In this document: positions 11,313 through 28,986 of the stretch, piece by piece
Position numbering within the stretch: position 1 is the stretch's first letter
How the letters are laid out: every line of letters starts with the position of its first letter
DNA from: Hoplostethus atlanticus
Taxonomy: Eukaryota > Chordata > Actinopteri > Trachichthyiformes > Trachichthyidae
DNA: 64,000 nt
NCBI GenBank assembly: GCA_034670405.1
Contig: JAXDDX010000007.1
Location: forward strand, 4,234,001 to 4,298,000
Reading direction: 5' to 3'
Notes under the pieces: model-generated
What the model was told of the DNA's origin: nothing
Seen by the model: the letters and a program-made list of their open reading frames with translations, nothing else
Databases searched by the model: none
Program-made: the position numbers and the translations under genes

Positions 11313-11318
11313 AATAAA
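11313..11318 (+). terminator. sh3d19: Likely sh3d19 polyadenylation signal
   Basis: A canonical AATAAA lies about 225 nt after the sh3d19 stop codon, followed by a T-rich stretch. It is the first good signal 3' of the gene and lies before the convergent rps3a 3' end. Confidence 0.65.
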
Positions 11319-11808
11319 ACTGGTTTGTAATTTTTTTTAAACCTGTCCGGTTCCCCAGCTATACACTTGCACCATCTAGTGGTTTGACAATTTCTATATT
11401 TCCCCCCATACAGCTTCAATCTACCATTTCCAGTGCATATAATGCACAACTTTAACACCGAAAGATGCATCCTACTTTTCTGCCACTACAGAACCTGGGT
11501 CATTGATTATGGGGAATAAAATTCTGCTCACAACCCAAGGATTGATAAATTGGCATCCCTGATTGAGCTTTGCATCATGTTTGATCAGCAAGATTTAGCA
11601 GGCAAATTCAGTTTTATATCCTCGAAGTTTGATCTACCTAGGTTAACTGAATAAATGTGAGAAACACTACCAGAAAGTGACTACATATTGCTGTTGGGCT
11701 CTACTATACAGCAGTTAGCATGTGTTATGTCCTTTGGAGTTAATATGTAGCAGCAGTGACCAGTTATCATGAAACAGACAACAGCACAGTATCTAGTCAT
11801 TTACATTT
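11319..11808. other. Tail-to-tail intergenic spacer
   Basis: About 500 bp separate the likely sh3d19 polyA signal from that of the convergent rps3a gene. I see no open frame with recognisable similarity and no repeat. Confidence 0.6.
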
Positions 11809-11814
11809 TTTATT
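11809..11814 (-). terminator. rps3a: Likely rps3a polyadenylation signal
   Basis: On the minus strand AATAAA lies only about 20 nt after the rps3a stop codon. The short 3' UTR is typical of ribosomal protein genes. Confidence 0.75.
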
Positions 11815-11832
11815 AAATCTGTCAGGGTGTGT

Positions 11833-15504
<3,672 letters not shown>

Positions 15505-15511
<7 letters not shown>

Positions 15512-15535
15512 GTTGGCTACAGGGAGTGAAAGAGG
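15505..15535 (-). promoter_or_regulatory. rps3a: rps3a 5' TOP leader
   Basis: Just upstream of the ATG, the minus strand has a pyrimidine-rich run ending CTCCTCTTTCACTCCC. This is the terminal oligopyrimidine (TOP) motif expected at the cap site of ribosomal protein mRNAs, through which LARP1/mTOR controls translation. The leader would be only about 15-25 nt. The exact cap base is inferred. Confidence 0.7.
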
Positions 15536-15547
15536 AGGAAATAGGAA

Positions 15548-15605
15548 TTACCGCGAGAAATAAAGAGACTGATTTCACGAGACCTTGCCATATCTCGCGA
15601 GTCGT
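15548..15605 (-). promoter_or_regulatory. rps3a: rps3a core promoter with TCTCGCGAG element
   Basis: At 15593-15601 the sequence TCTCGCGAG is a 9/10 match to the palindromic TCTCGCGAGA element of TATA-less housekeeping and ribosomal protein promoters. A second related site (CCGCGAGAAA) lies at 15551-15560. Both sit within about 80 bp of the expected start site. No TATA box is evident. Confidence 0.55.
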
Positions 15606-18540
15606 TACAGCGTGCTTTTGGCGGCCTCTGGTGGTATAATAACATTCTATCTGAACTCTGATCTGAAACCTTTTTCCAAAATACAGGGCCAGAGATAGTG
15701 CTTGTACAAATCACATTGCGTAATAACTGAATCATGGTTCCACAGGGATTTTTGAAGTTTACCTAAGTAATGAATCTAAGTAATACGTCATGCGCTCCAT
15801 ATTGTGTACCATAACCATTTCATTTGCATTACTTTTCAACATACAGTAGGCCTTGTATTGAAGTAACCACGTCACCATGATGTCTTTGTGTCAGACTGAA
15901 CACCCCAGAACTTGATTTCTGAACAGGAACAACCTGCCACTCAATGTGTTAACTGTACTATTATCTTTCCGCCCACACTGTTATTGTATCACAGCAAAGA
16001 TATTTTTGTCTGTTGATGAAAATAGAACAAAAGTACTGAAAGCAGCTCCAAAGATGAACTAATTTATTAACACCTAGACATGTGACACTCTTCATCCGAC
16101 CATTGACTCACTGTTGACCAGTCTGTTTTTAAAGCAAACACTGGCATTCATGTAAACAAAGATCTGTGTTGTCTATTTGTATTTATACAAGAAACAAAGC
16201 TCTGATAAAACGTCACGTCTCCTTGCATGCCAGAGCACTGACACTCATTGGCAACATATTTTGAAAGTGTTAATTTGGGTGGTGAAAACTTTATTACTGG
16301 CCAGATGCTAAGAGACTATAGCAGAGACACCCAACTTGTTCATCAACAGAATTCTTATCCATGTGACTAGGAAAACCACCAACAGAAGCTCATAATCTTG
16401 TCACCGAAAAATGTCTTCAGATCCTCCTTACTAACAAAATAACATTTGACAATGCAACTGTTTTCGCCAATGTCTTGTTGTTTTGATGGCTGTTTGGCTA
16501 TGGCTCTTTACTATTATGCCAACCCAAATATTAGCTTTGTTATTTGCATCACGATTTCAATGATAGATTTAATGTGTGTGCAATTTTCTCTTGCTATCCT
16601 TAATTTACTTTTCTCATCTTTCAGTGAGCTCAGCTCAGCGTCAATCTTGCAAGCTTCACTCAGACATAATCTGAAAGAAAAGCTCTAGGCAAGGCCTTAA
16701 TAGCTTCATCTCTTGTATTTAACACTACAGTAATTCCTGAAATGATTATCTCACAGTCAGGTGCTGGTAAGAAGAATTTACAGCAAATCGCCGGAAAGAG
16801 AGCAGAACACTTTTTATTCGATGTAAAATGAAAGAGACCCACAGAGCCCAGTCAGAAAAATAATAACGGACTGTTCATGGTCATTTTAAAAGGTCATTAA
16901 ATGCAATTCAAAGCCCTTTTTATGAAAGAACACCTTTGGGCTGCAGAGTAAACGTCTTCTAATTCCAGGTCATTACAGCTGAGGCGTGCCTCTTCTCCTC
17001 TGTGGTGGTGCTGCTGGCTGCCATGACTCCCAGGATCCCTGAGGATTGGGTTGCTGCACACTTTACTGGGAGGTCAATGGTAACGCGGTGACGCCGGCTG
17101 CCTCTGTGGCAATGGTGCATGCAGTCACTCTGAAGTCATTATTATTGACTGCTAGGACAGAATCCACCAACATTCATTAACACTTTCAAGATTTTATTAT
17201 AGCATTGGGATTTGCTTTCATGCTGTAATAGTCATGGTGAAAACAGATCTCTATGGCATTGTATCCACTCAGCTTCATAAACATCACATCACAGATTATT
17301 GTTGCTGATCTGAAAAGGCAAGCAAACCAGAGCTGTCACATTGCTTTAATGTCTCTGGTTTCTATATTGCCTCAGGATGCATGCATCTGTTAATGTTCTG
17401 TGGTAGAAATGATGTCTATATCTATGCCTTATTCACGATATCCCAACCTTTCTGAGTAATATGATTGTGTTGTACACATCTCTCGTGCTAGTGTGAGGTG
17501 ATCCTAACTGTTGCATTACTGTGAGCCCATACTCAAGGCCGACCCCATGAGAGATTCAAGAGACCTTCAATAGAAACTACCCCCCTCCTGTCTTTCTGCC
17601 CCTTTATAATCACTGTTCAGATAGCTCTCTGGTAGAGATCTGCACACCCTACCTCGTGTGTGTACCTCTCTCCTGAGCGCTCAGCTTTTTGTTATTAAAT
17701 ATACTAAAGTAAATCAAGACTTGACTCTGAATCTTTAGTTAAACATTTTTATTCAACACATACATTTCAAACTCCATCATATCAAATCCGTCTTCCCAAA
17801 CTCAAAATCACTATAATACAATCTGATAGATACTCTGGTACTCTTTTGTATAATATTCTTCGAAAATGTATTATATGATTACTATAGTTAGGTTATAGTT
17901 ATAGCATGGGTTAATTCAATCCCTTTCTCCAGGTGTCTCTACGTTCAGTGATGTAGTATTCAGGTATCAAGGGGAATTATCACCTCGAGTCCAGTCCCTT
18001 GCGTAAAATAACTATTGTAATCCTGTACAAATGTAACAGAAAAAATATGAGTCCCTATAGGAATATTACGGCGATACTATTGGAGTGAAAATACCATAAA
18101 GTACAATACTGTCACTATAAACTCATTACTGAGTAGTCTACCACAGACACACTAGGAATATTGTCATTACAGGTCGGCAATCATTGTAAGGCATACAACC
18201 ACTGATCTAAACAAAAATCAATAACTCTTTCAGAAAAGCAATTTTGTCCCTTAAAAGACTATCCAGCAGAGAATCAGACTGGAAGTGGGTAAACTATTTC
18301 TCAAATAAAAGGTGGGTAAATTGAATTTGGGTGGGTTTAGCCTTTATTACATTCCTGTCTACGGTGTAACATGAAACGCAATTTTAGCCTCTGGCTAATT
18401 GTAACTGGATAAACATGAACGGGCCGTTGTTTTTAACTGAATCCCAGTGTGGCATGCTGGAGGAGAGCCACCTGTGTCGCACACCTGAGCCACCTAGCTG
18501 AATAGACTCAACTCGCAACTGCGCATGCTCCACTTGCTCA
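15606..18540. other. rps3a-lrba intergenic region
   Basis: About 3 kb of mostly unique AT-rich sequence lie between the divergent rps3a and lrba genes. The open frames here are short and show no recognisable domain. I find no RNA gene or clear transposon. Confidence 0.6.
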
Positions 18541-19252
18541 AGGGCTATACTGTCATGGCGGGGACGAGCTGAAGCTACCGGGGTAAATCAGGAAGAGAAT
18601 GCAATGCAACTGGGTTAACGTTGCCATTTAAACAAGTCTGGGAGTTTCCGGGGAGCATCGAGCGGACCTCCGTCCTTTGTCGACTCTCACCGGAGCTGCT
18701 GACGGACTTGACCCCCCCCAGTTTGGGAGTTTTGCTCTTACCAAGCGCGCTACCTGTCAAGTGTCTGGAGTCAGTGACAATAGCAACTTCCACTGCTGTG
18801 CGTTACTGGCGAAGAAACGAAAGTCACCGTATCCTCGTTTGACAGAGGAGAGGAGAGGGCGGTTAGGGGGGGAGCTCTGTTTCACTTGCTTGCATCGCTG
18901 GTGCCTACAAAACAGTCTGTCTTCCTTACGGCTTTCAACTGCATTAATCCATCCGTCTCCTATCAAGTTACGGACCAGGGGAGAGGAGTACTTCAGTGAC
19001 AACTCCAGCCTCGCAGTGTCAACGGCTAACAGGTTTCTCCAGTCGCCTTTTGACCGCCGTCGAGGCTCATTTGCAAAACTATTTTGGATGGGGAGGGAAA
19101 TAACTTCTTTGTTTGCTTGTAGACTGTCAACAACTCATCTGAGCGGGAGATAGATAAGGCTTTTTCTCCGCCGACATCGGTTGCACTGTCGTCCGTTGGA
19201 GGTGAACAGGTGTCTTACCTGTGAACGCCACCTGCCCTATCCTTCATTAGCA
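18541..19252 (+). promoter_or_regulatory. lrba: lrba 5' leader / promoter region
   Basis: This stretch directly upstream of the lrba ATG is more GC- and CpG-rich than its surroundings and has a GTCATGGCGGGGAC segment near its start. It probably holds the transcription start and a long 5' UTR. A 158-codon open frame (18677-19153) has no recognisable similarity and is not called. The start site cannot be placed precisely. Confidence 0.45.
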
Positions 19253-19438
19253 ATGGCTAGCGAAGAGACACCGGGTGCCGCGCGGCCAGGTGATGGAAAG
19301 GACGGAAGATCGAGCGCCGTGGTGCTCAACCCCGGGGTCCCTATCAGGGGAATAAGGATGAAATTCGCTGTGCTTGCTGGCCTGGTGGAAGTTGGGGAAG
19401 TTTCCAACCGAGACATTGTGGAGACAGTGTTCAACCTG
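19253..19438 (+). CDS. lrba: lrba coding exon 1
   Basis: Sixty-two codons from MASEETPG to DIVETVFNL, ending in phase 0 at a GTAAGC donor. The ATG has G at -3 and +4, a good Kozak context. The variable glycine/serine-rich N-terminus gives way to the conserved block [20 protein letters not shown] shared by LRBA and neurobeachin. Confidence 0.96.
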
Positions 19439-22400
19439 GTAAGCTGATTACGAGAGCTCAGAATAGGCCCTGCAAAAGCGCTGTCGCGCGCATAGGTCAG
19501 ACAGGCTATACTGGCGTGACTTACTACTGACAATAGGCCACTGTGGGATCGAAATGTTTTGGAGCGGTCTGAGCTCTTCCTCATAAAACACTCATTTTCA
19601 TCAAAAGGCCTTGATGATCTCTGAGCACCACGCTGCAGTTGGCTAAATGGTTTGGGATAGTGAAGTGTCACGAGTTGCTTTAGGCTGGCTTAATTTAATG
19701 GTGGGTAGTCCAATTGGAAACGGTGTCATAGGCCTACAGATTTTTTTAGACTTTTAGTTACACAGTGTCATGCCAGTTTCTCACTCAGCATATTTATCTC
19801 TTTTTACTTGTGCAATTCTATCCTGTTTTTAAATAATGGACATGACTCTCTATCTCTTTCTCTAGCTCTCTCTGTATTGTGTGTAAATATTTGTATTTGT
19901 GTAAGAGAAAGCATGGTGTTCATAATTTTGTGGGTTGACTTGACATGATATCCAATGTCAGGATCATCATGGTAGAGCAGTTGCCCGTGCAATTCAGTTG
20001 AAGTGCTGTTTATGACACATCCAGGTCAGTCACAGTGTCTGCCTTCTCAATCTACACCGAAAGACCTTACGCAGCTTTGTCTGTCTGCAGCACTGATAGG
20101 CCCCTGGCTGCCCGAGTTTACAGCACCTGTCTTGTCAATGAATGAAACTTACAAGGAAGTAAACCATATAGGAGAGCGTGCTCAGCCAGAGTTTGACTGG
20201 TTAGGTAGGAGGAAAGGAGAGGTGAGGGTGGAACCTGCAAAACTGCTTTGTCACTGTGGCAACACAATGGAGTCCTTCAGAAAGGGAGGCTCATCCTCTA
20301 GTTTCTTGTCAGTTTGCTCCAACCAACACCAACCCCCCACTCTGGAGGCTAATAAACTGCAATAGAGCCGCTTCTCCTCATGAGAGATTGGCTTTAGCGC
20401 TGCTAAACACAGAGCTAGTCCGTCATCTGGCCAGCCAGCCAGAAAGCCAGTCTCAGCCTGCATGGGTGCCTCAAAGAAGCAAAACAGGTTGATAGTAGGT
20501 TGTAGCTAGTTTTCATAATTTTGTTTTGAATATCAAGTTGGAGATGGAAACATGAGTATTTCTGACATGAATCAAAGAGGCTCATGTTTGTTGTAATATT
20601 TGATATTATTCTTTGGTAGAAAGCTGTCACTTTTTCAATAATGTTTTATGAACAGCCAACCTAAAATAATGGCTACAGTGGCAATGACAGAGATGTCATT
20701 TAGGCCTACTCATTTTCAGATTGAAACCATGATGATGAGTATGCTGATCATATTTTTTGTATTCTCGATCACAATATTCAAAAAGCAGTTTTGCCTGTCT
20801 GCTTGTTGTCTTGAGAGAAAATGAAAGGCTTGACTGCCAGTGGTGACTTAAACAAATGTTGACTGATAATACCAAAGGGAAGTATTGCTTTTAGCTGTCA
20901 TGCACAGCCCAAAATGAACATGCACGACCACACTACTGCAGGTACTATCGTGGTTGCTTTAATCAGGCAAAAGTACAATTATTACTGCACAGAAATGGAA
21001 CAAGATATGAGACAGTCAGGCATCTAATTTGTCAGAAACGTTGGCAGAGTGCAGGATCCGCCTGTCTCCCTGGGCTTGATATGCATTTAAGCATGGCTCC
21101 CTGCAGTCATTTATTTGTTTAGCATGGCCAATGTCATTTTAGGGTTTTGAGAGATGGTGTTTTGCATTTCATGCTAAATGCTTGCCACCCTCCACACTTT
21201 CTCTCGCGACCTCCACCCCCCCTACTCCCCCTCCAATCGGGTGATAATCTGATTTATCATAGAGGCCCGAGACTCCTCTTCAGAAGTAGCTAATTTGTAG
21301 CCGACTCCATGCATGACTCACACACTCTGGTCAAATGCAGCGTGGTTTTCTTAGAATGTTATCTCAGAAATGAATAATGTGACTCTAGACAAGACAGTGA
21401 TTGTGTGGTGACTCGTGACACGAGTGTTCGGGCCGTCGAGAGGATTCGCTGGTTTAAAAACAGCAGCTCATTATGCCAGCTTTGTGTTTTGCCTGGAATT
21501 TTAGGAAGGGAGAGGGTATCTTATTTGTCTTGGCTACAATGAAGACCTCTATTAAATGGTCAAAGAAGTGCACACTTCAATCGAACGATAATCTCCAAAA
21601 CATTAACTCTCAGTAGGGCTGCCCAGATGATGATGATGATGATGGTAATAATAATAATAAAGCAGTTAGTTTAAGCAGTTAGCTGATGCTCTTATCCAGA
21701 GCGACTTAAAATGAGTGCAACAGTAGGCTAAGCTTCAAATCCTACATCACGAATATTACAAGCAACCAAGTACCAACTAGTAAGGAGTGCAAAGGTCGGG
21801 GGGGGGCGTACTGCCCTTGCAATATTCCTGTAGCAATGGAGCGATCATGCAAGAGAGAAATCCTAGCAGAACTCAAAAAAGCTAACTTAGCCAATACAGG
21901 TGACAGATGATGATAGTAATAATACGTATATCTGTACTAGACAGCCTTCTAAACCAGGTATTGTGGTGCTCGTAAGAAAGCCTGCCTACAAATCAGTCAA
22001 TTGAAGTCGGACACATTGGAGCAATTCCTTCATTATATTTAAGTACAGGAAATTCAAAGTATTAGTATCGTTTTTGTCACTATTGTTTTGCTTGAAATGA
22101 GGTAGAAAAAAACTCCACGTACTGAAATTCCTGTTGCAATTGCAATTTTAAGCAAAAATATCCCATTAACTAGTTGAATGCAGCACTACCTCCCAGTAGA
22201 GAGTCCCTCAGTAAACCATTGACTAATGCGTAGCTCTGTGGGAAGAGCTGGCCTGAGCTGGGCTCATTGCTGCTCTGTTAGGTGACACAGGAGATGGGTG
22301 CGCTAGCAGAGTGGAATGTAACTTCGGTTTTACCCTAAGGCAAGGTCATAGGGCTGGTTGGCAGGATGCTAGCTTTGAGGCCATTGGAAACCAGAGGTAC

Positions 22401-23555
22401 ATGGGTACATGGTCCTGTCCACATCCATGTAGCTTTCCTCCCATTACAATTCCTTTTTTTTTAAACATTATATTAATGCCATTTCTGCTTTATTGTATTC
22501 TTTGTACTGTGGAGAGAGCCAGAGGAGAGAGCCTGTTACAAAGGGTATAACCATGATTCAAACTCAATGTCATATGTACATGATGAAGGTTTCATTCAAA
22601 ACATGATGTATCCATTTTGGAAAAAGAAAATCTGAAATTCGTCACTCAGTATTTTAAAAGTACAGATGATTCTATCCCAAATCATAAGAGGACTCTGAAC
22701 TTTAATAGTAATCCCTAAAATACTTAATTTCATGCCTGCAATCATTTTGTAAGCGTAGGCATCACATTTTCAAATGGTGGATATCTAATTTTGGAACAAG
22801 ACGCTTCATCTTTGCTCTTGTCCGCTGAGCCACTGAGCATACCAGCTAAGCTGATTGCAAACATTGTACATGACCTACCAATCTTAATGCAATAATGAAG
22901 TCTATATTAGGCTGCAGCTATAGATTAAAAGTGCTCTTATCTTTCAGGTCTCATCAATATTTCATGTTATGTGCCTGTATTTAGTTTCCTTTGTAAAGGG
23001 CAGCTGCATAAAAAATACACGCCTTTTGTCCTGAATTTCAGGTTTTCCACACCTTTATCATCTATGGCAGAGAGAAAAATCTAGTTTTATTTTATGATTT
23101 TTTTTTTTAAGGTGGTGTTCTTCATCTTCCAACTCAGAGTGGCTGAGAGTCTCTTTGATGGGTCCTTGTTGCCCACTCTGTCATCTTTTGTACTGGTATT
23201 GATGCCGAAGATCCTCCTCTGAGATAGGCTGTCAGAACAGAAATCTCTAAACTAGATCTTGTCTGTGTTTGGCCTACTTTCTAACACTAACCACCGCAGG
23301 GGAAAAGAATCACGCAAAATAATTATTTTCAAATCAATAGTCTATAAATTAATCAATTCGGTTAATCAAATTGAGGTCCTAAAATTGATTGAGTAGCTTT
23401 GTATTTGGTATCAGCAGATGTAGGCTAGTTTTGCTTGTTACTTTGAGGCGACTTAACTGTTAGCAGATGAACACGGCCACTGGTGCACTTACTGTGGCAC
23501 TAAGAAAGGTAGTAGCTAACTTGTTAGATGATTTCTAAACCCCAACATATCAGAC

Positions 23556-23614
<59 letters not shown>

Positions 23615-26600
23615 CTTTATTGATACAACCACATCCAGCATGGAGGCCTTAAAGTCTTCCAAGGTGGTTATACCAATGTTTCCCATTTAAAGCAGTAACT
23701 GTCACAAAGGTGTCATTAATATACTCTGAGTTGTTTAAGTGTAATCGTTAAAAAAATTCAGTCTGTCAAATAGAAAATCACAGGAATGGTGATAACATTG
23801 CAGTTATGAATTGAAATAGATGAACGCTGCTCCTGTTGATTCCCACCCCTGCTTATGTGCATGTAGATGAGGTCAGGAATGCCAGAAACACACACTGTCC
23901 CTTCAATCACACAATTTAACACAAGTGCACAAGGAATGAGGACTAGCTTTGTACTCTCTCCAGGCACGCTCTGCCCTCTCTGCCGGTAACAAAGGACCCT
24001 CTAATCTGACACATGAATGAAACTCTATCGGCTGCTCTGTATTGTCTCATCAGCCGCTATTCCATCTCAGACTTTTTCCCTCCTTTCTCCAGCTTAGCCA
24101 AAATAGGTTTAAGGCACTCTGTAAGAAAGGACTGCAATCTAAAAAAACTCGACTGTGTTTGTAGTCCTAGGTGGGATGATATATTTTTATTTCCAAAAAG
24201 CATCACCTCAATGCTCGTAGTATCTGTGAGCAAAAGGATTTGATTTCAGACTGCAGTTGGACATCTTTTCCTAAACAGAAAAACTGGGCTGACAGTCACA
24301 AAAACGCTGTGCACACACACACACTATATGTTTTATTTACATCAAACTATATAAAGGTTCATTTACACAGGATCAAACATCAGAGGTTCAGCACGGATTA
24401 AGGACATTTTAAGTTGACAAAAAGCATTGCTCCTGCCAGAGACTGAACTGTTCGGCCAGACAGAGAAGAGTTCTCCCATATCACGGTCACGGGCAACATC
24501 AGGGCTCTTGTGATTATTGGGAAAAATATCGAGGGGCAGCACCCCATTCCAGTATCATACATGAATATTTCTACAGACATACTGCACATGTATTGGCAAC
24601 ATCCATTGGACAGCTGTAGCAGCCAAATCAACACAATGAGCATGTTTAGTGTATGGTGTCTGTTTTCTACTTACCTGTATGGCGTGTCGATATTTAGCCA
24701 GCAGCAGATCAGATAACTTACCCACCTTGCTTCATCAACCGCTGTGTGCTGACAAACAGATATATGGCCTCAGGGTCCAGAATCGTTACGTCTGAGATGT
24801 GTAGCAACTAAGAGCAGAAAGCGTTGAAGATCATTGTTTGAGAAAGCTGGAAAAATGTTGAGGATTTATGAACCTATATTGATTAACCTAACCTTGATTT
24901 GACCATTGTTAGACCTAATTGGTCAATTCCATGGTGATATGTGTCTTCACATCCTTCTTTGGACACACTGATCCTGAACATTTGGTCCAGATGGCAATTT
25001 TACTGCTAGTTCAAGAAATTATTTTATGTCTTTCGCACCTAATTGGCATAAGTGATGTGTTCTTGTAGTTGATTATTCTGCGGTCTCAGAGTTGCTCAGT
25101 GATTTATATAGTTTCACCCCAATGAGCACAATTCTCATTATAATTACTTTGCTTGAATTTTATACACTTATTTGTAGACTAATTGGTTTGCGTGTACAGT
25201 CGGTAAACATGGGAATTACTTTACTACCAGCAAAATAACCATTTCAAAAGTCCAGCTTGAAGTTGAAAGAGAAAATCCACAAAAGACAAATCCAATCAAT
25301 GGTTTACTTTGAAGTTGGTCGTAAAGCTGCCGATACGGAAATCAATTATTCAGGATGAACCTTTGAGAAAGAATGTTATTTTGGTGTTTTTTTTGTATCC
25401 CTGGCTTGTTTATTATATTACCCAAAGTAAAGTTTGCTTTTAAACACGGTTCAGTTGTTGTGTGTTCAGTGAAAGATTAACTAGTCGTCAGTCCTTTTTT
25501 TTCTGCAGTTGCTTCAGTGACGCTGACATAACAAACGGGGCAGTCGTGTAGTCTGCTTCTTGGCCTACATCTCTGAGCACATTGTTTCTTCTGTAAACAG
25601 TGCTAGCTGACAAAGAAGTCATAACAGATTGCTACTGGTCATGTCGGAGAAAACTGGGAACGAGAACTGTTGTGGGAGACTCTCAGAGACCGACAGCTTG
25701 GTAATTAAACTCTGTCCCAGAATCGCCAACCGGAACAATCATGGATCCCTGCAACCTCTTGTCTCTTTGTGTGTATGTGGACTAATACAGAGGCAAGTTG
25801 AATGGTTAACCTATTTTTTTGCCACCTCCTAGTTTTTTTTTTTACATTTTTTTTTTTTAGCCTTAGCCATTGTTCTGGTGTCTCAAGGAATCTACTTGAT
25901 CTATGTGATCACACTTGACCGCAATGCCTTTATTTTGCTGCAAACTGTGCAGAGTCCTACACAGCATTCCCCTGGCTTAAACACAGTGTGGTGAAACAGA
26001 TCAGGCCTGGTTACTGATTGAAACATGACAGCATGCATTTTCATTGCAATGTTGATTCACTGATCAGAGTTGCCAACAAAACAGCGTAAAACAACATTCT
26101 GTTTTGTTCACACTCGCATTTTCAACACGCCTTTAGAATAAATCCAGCGCATGCGACACCTGGATCGCGACACAATGCATCTGCAGTGCAGTGGTGCAGC
26201 AGTAATGTATTCTTTTCTCTTCACCGTGGGAAGGTCGCCAGTTGGAAACCCCAGATTGACTTGGAAAATGTCGGTGGGGAAAGTGCACGAGTAACGTTCT
26301 CCCCTCTCACTCAACAGCTACTGTTGAGGTGCTCTTGAGCAAAGCGAGTAACTTGTTTTTAGTCATAGATTGTAGTGTGGGAACGTTTGGGAAGGAACTA
26401 CACAGCGAGTTTGATCAGCTTCACATGGGTCTGTTATCTGTAGAACTGCAGATCAATTGTTTTGTTAGGAAAACAAAAAAAATGGAACATTGATTTCCTA
26501 AATGTGTTCAGGGAAGAAGTTTTGTTGCTTTTCTGTGAGTGGAGGACACACTCTGAAGATGTTACCTTGTACAGAGGTCAGCATCTCATTAGAGACACTC

Positions 26601-27082
26601 GTGCACATACAAGCACACTGGTGTAGTATGTTGAAGCTGCTTGCCTAGCTGCCTCCTCAGCAGGGCAGTGCTTGGAGGTCACACCACACTAGCACAAGGT
26701 TAGTGTTCAGTTAGGATAGTTGGGAGATGAATGCAGATTACATCACGATAGGAAATACTCGCTATGCATATTGGCAACACCAAATGGCAGCCGCTGCGGG
26801 TGGAGGTGGGTACGTTTTTTTTTTTTTTCCTCAGCAGATTCACCCTGGGGGGCATCAGTTACCAGGGTGCCCAAACCACCTCAACCGGCTGCTTGGCATC
26901 TTGGTGTTGAATATTATCAGCACGTCCTGGGGCTCAGTCGGTTCCATTCATTTCCACTCCCTACTATTTGGTTTTTGTAGTCGCTGCCCAAGATAGCACT
27001 CCGGCTGTGGTAGTCTTTGACCTTAGGCACAAAGTTCAATATCGATGTCGAAATTACAGAAGGAAGTGTTCTCTACAGTCCA

Positions 27083-27152
<70 letters not shown>

Positions 27153-28947
27153 TATAACTACCATCACCTCGCTGTGTTATCGTGATGGTTTAATGGGCAC
27201 TTTGAAACGCTATGGCACAATAAGTAGAATGGAAGCAATATTGACCTTCTGGTCCGCCGTCCTCTCCTCTCAGTAGGGGGTGCAATGATATACTAGTTTG
27301 CCTGCTAGCCAAATGTCATTGTTGGATTCTTAAAAAGCTGCAAATTTAAAAACTCAATATGAAGAGTGGAGCCTCTCTTCTCTGTTTAAGAAACATCATG
27401 TTAAAGCCGTTAAGCGTTACCTGACATGGCGCCGAGGCAGAGATTGTCTTAAGATAAACAACAATGCGGTTGTGTAGTGAGAGTGACTGCCCCTGCTTCT
27501 GCTGGAGCCTCTAACCCGTTTAATACAAGGTGCCTAAATCCCAAAATGTGTTTTTCCCCTCTAGTGTTCTGTGACATTATCTTTCACCTTCCCCGCCCCA
27601 GAAGTCTGCTATGCTTACTTGTTTCTAGACAAATTAAATCAAGGTTGTATATCAAAGGTGAGATCACTAGATGAAGGAGAGTCTCTTCAGGCTCACTGTA
27701 TGTGGTGCTGCAGGGAGTCCGACTATTCAAGCTTCTTCTTTGTGTGATGCAGCATGGCCCAACAAAGTCATGCTGTTCGTTTCTAATGACGTTACATCAT
27801 ATTGACTTACCCATTGTATGTTGCCACTAGATTTGTGTCATGAGAGATTTATATTACACTCTTTTGTTATGGACTTCCCCAGTGTAGGGCTCAGTCTTAT
27901 TGACTCCCATGCCCTGTGCTTCAAATGTATTTATTTTTGTTCAAGTGCTGAGCGAGTCTTTAAAGCCCCAGGAAACTTGGCTTGAAATAGTAAAAATGAA
28001 TATATGATATCAAAGTTTAGTGTCTAATTAAGCATCCACAAAAATCTGAGTGAAAATAAACGTTCAGAAATATTACAAAACCTAGTTCAAATGAGTGGGG
28101 GGTTCAGAACAGTGGGGTTGAATTGGGCGTGGTATTTTCTGAGCTTTATGACGCAGAGAATTCATTAATCCAATCATTAAAAAATGCATGTCAGTTGTCC
28201 CTCCCCCAACAGGTGCAACAGCTTGACAGTTTGACATGGGCGGAGCTACCAATCGTGTCAGGATGTCAATCAAATCCTGATCTGACATGCCTACACAGTC
28301 CTGAGAAATGGTCTAAACAGCTAAATGAGCTGTTTTTGAACTAGGTTTTCTAATATTTCTGAAAGTTTATTTTCACTCAGATTTCTGTGGATGCTTAATT
28401 AGACACTAAACTTTGATATCATATATTCATTTTTACTATTTCAAGCCAAGTTTCCTGGGGCTTTAAAAGAAGTGTACACAGCTCACAGGAGATGGTAAGG
28501 GCCAATGGAATAACCACTAACTTCCCTGAGATCTGTTTTCATACAATGACACTGTGCAGCGAGCTTGCAGCTCCTAGAGCGCTCTTATCGGTAATGACAC
28601 CTCACCGCTCTGAGCTGATGTGACTCGCTCACCTGCAGTCACACCAGTAGTTAGGCGGTTCAACATGGCTTGTGATGGAGGCTGGGTGTTAAGAGGTTTA
28701 AGGTGAATCTCGGTTGAATCTTGGGTGCAACTCTTGTATATTTCTCTCTGAGGTGATCGTCTGTTTTCACCCCCATCCTTTAGGAGTTGGGTCATTTGGT
28801 CGGTTATAATATCATGCATTACCATGCATATAATTCATCAAGTGCTTATCTGATAGAACTGACAGCTTTAAATTGGGTTCTGTTCAGGTGAGATTGCCAT
28901 TAGCTCAGAGACCCAGTGCCCTATCCTTCTTAGTGTGTGTGTGTGTG

Positions 28948-28986
<39 letters not shown>

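Noticed and set aside
18677-19153. 158-codon open frame just upstream of lrba
   Set aside because: No recognisable domain, lies in the GC-richer leader region where long frames arise by chance, and is not linked by splice sites to anything.
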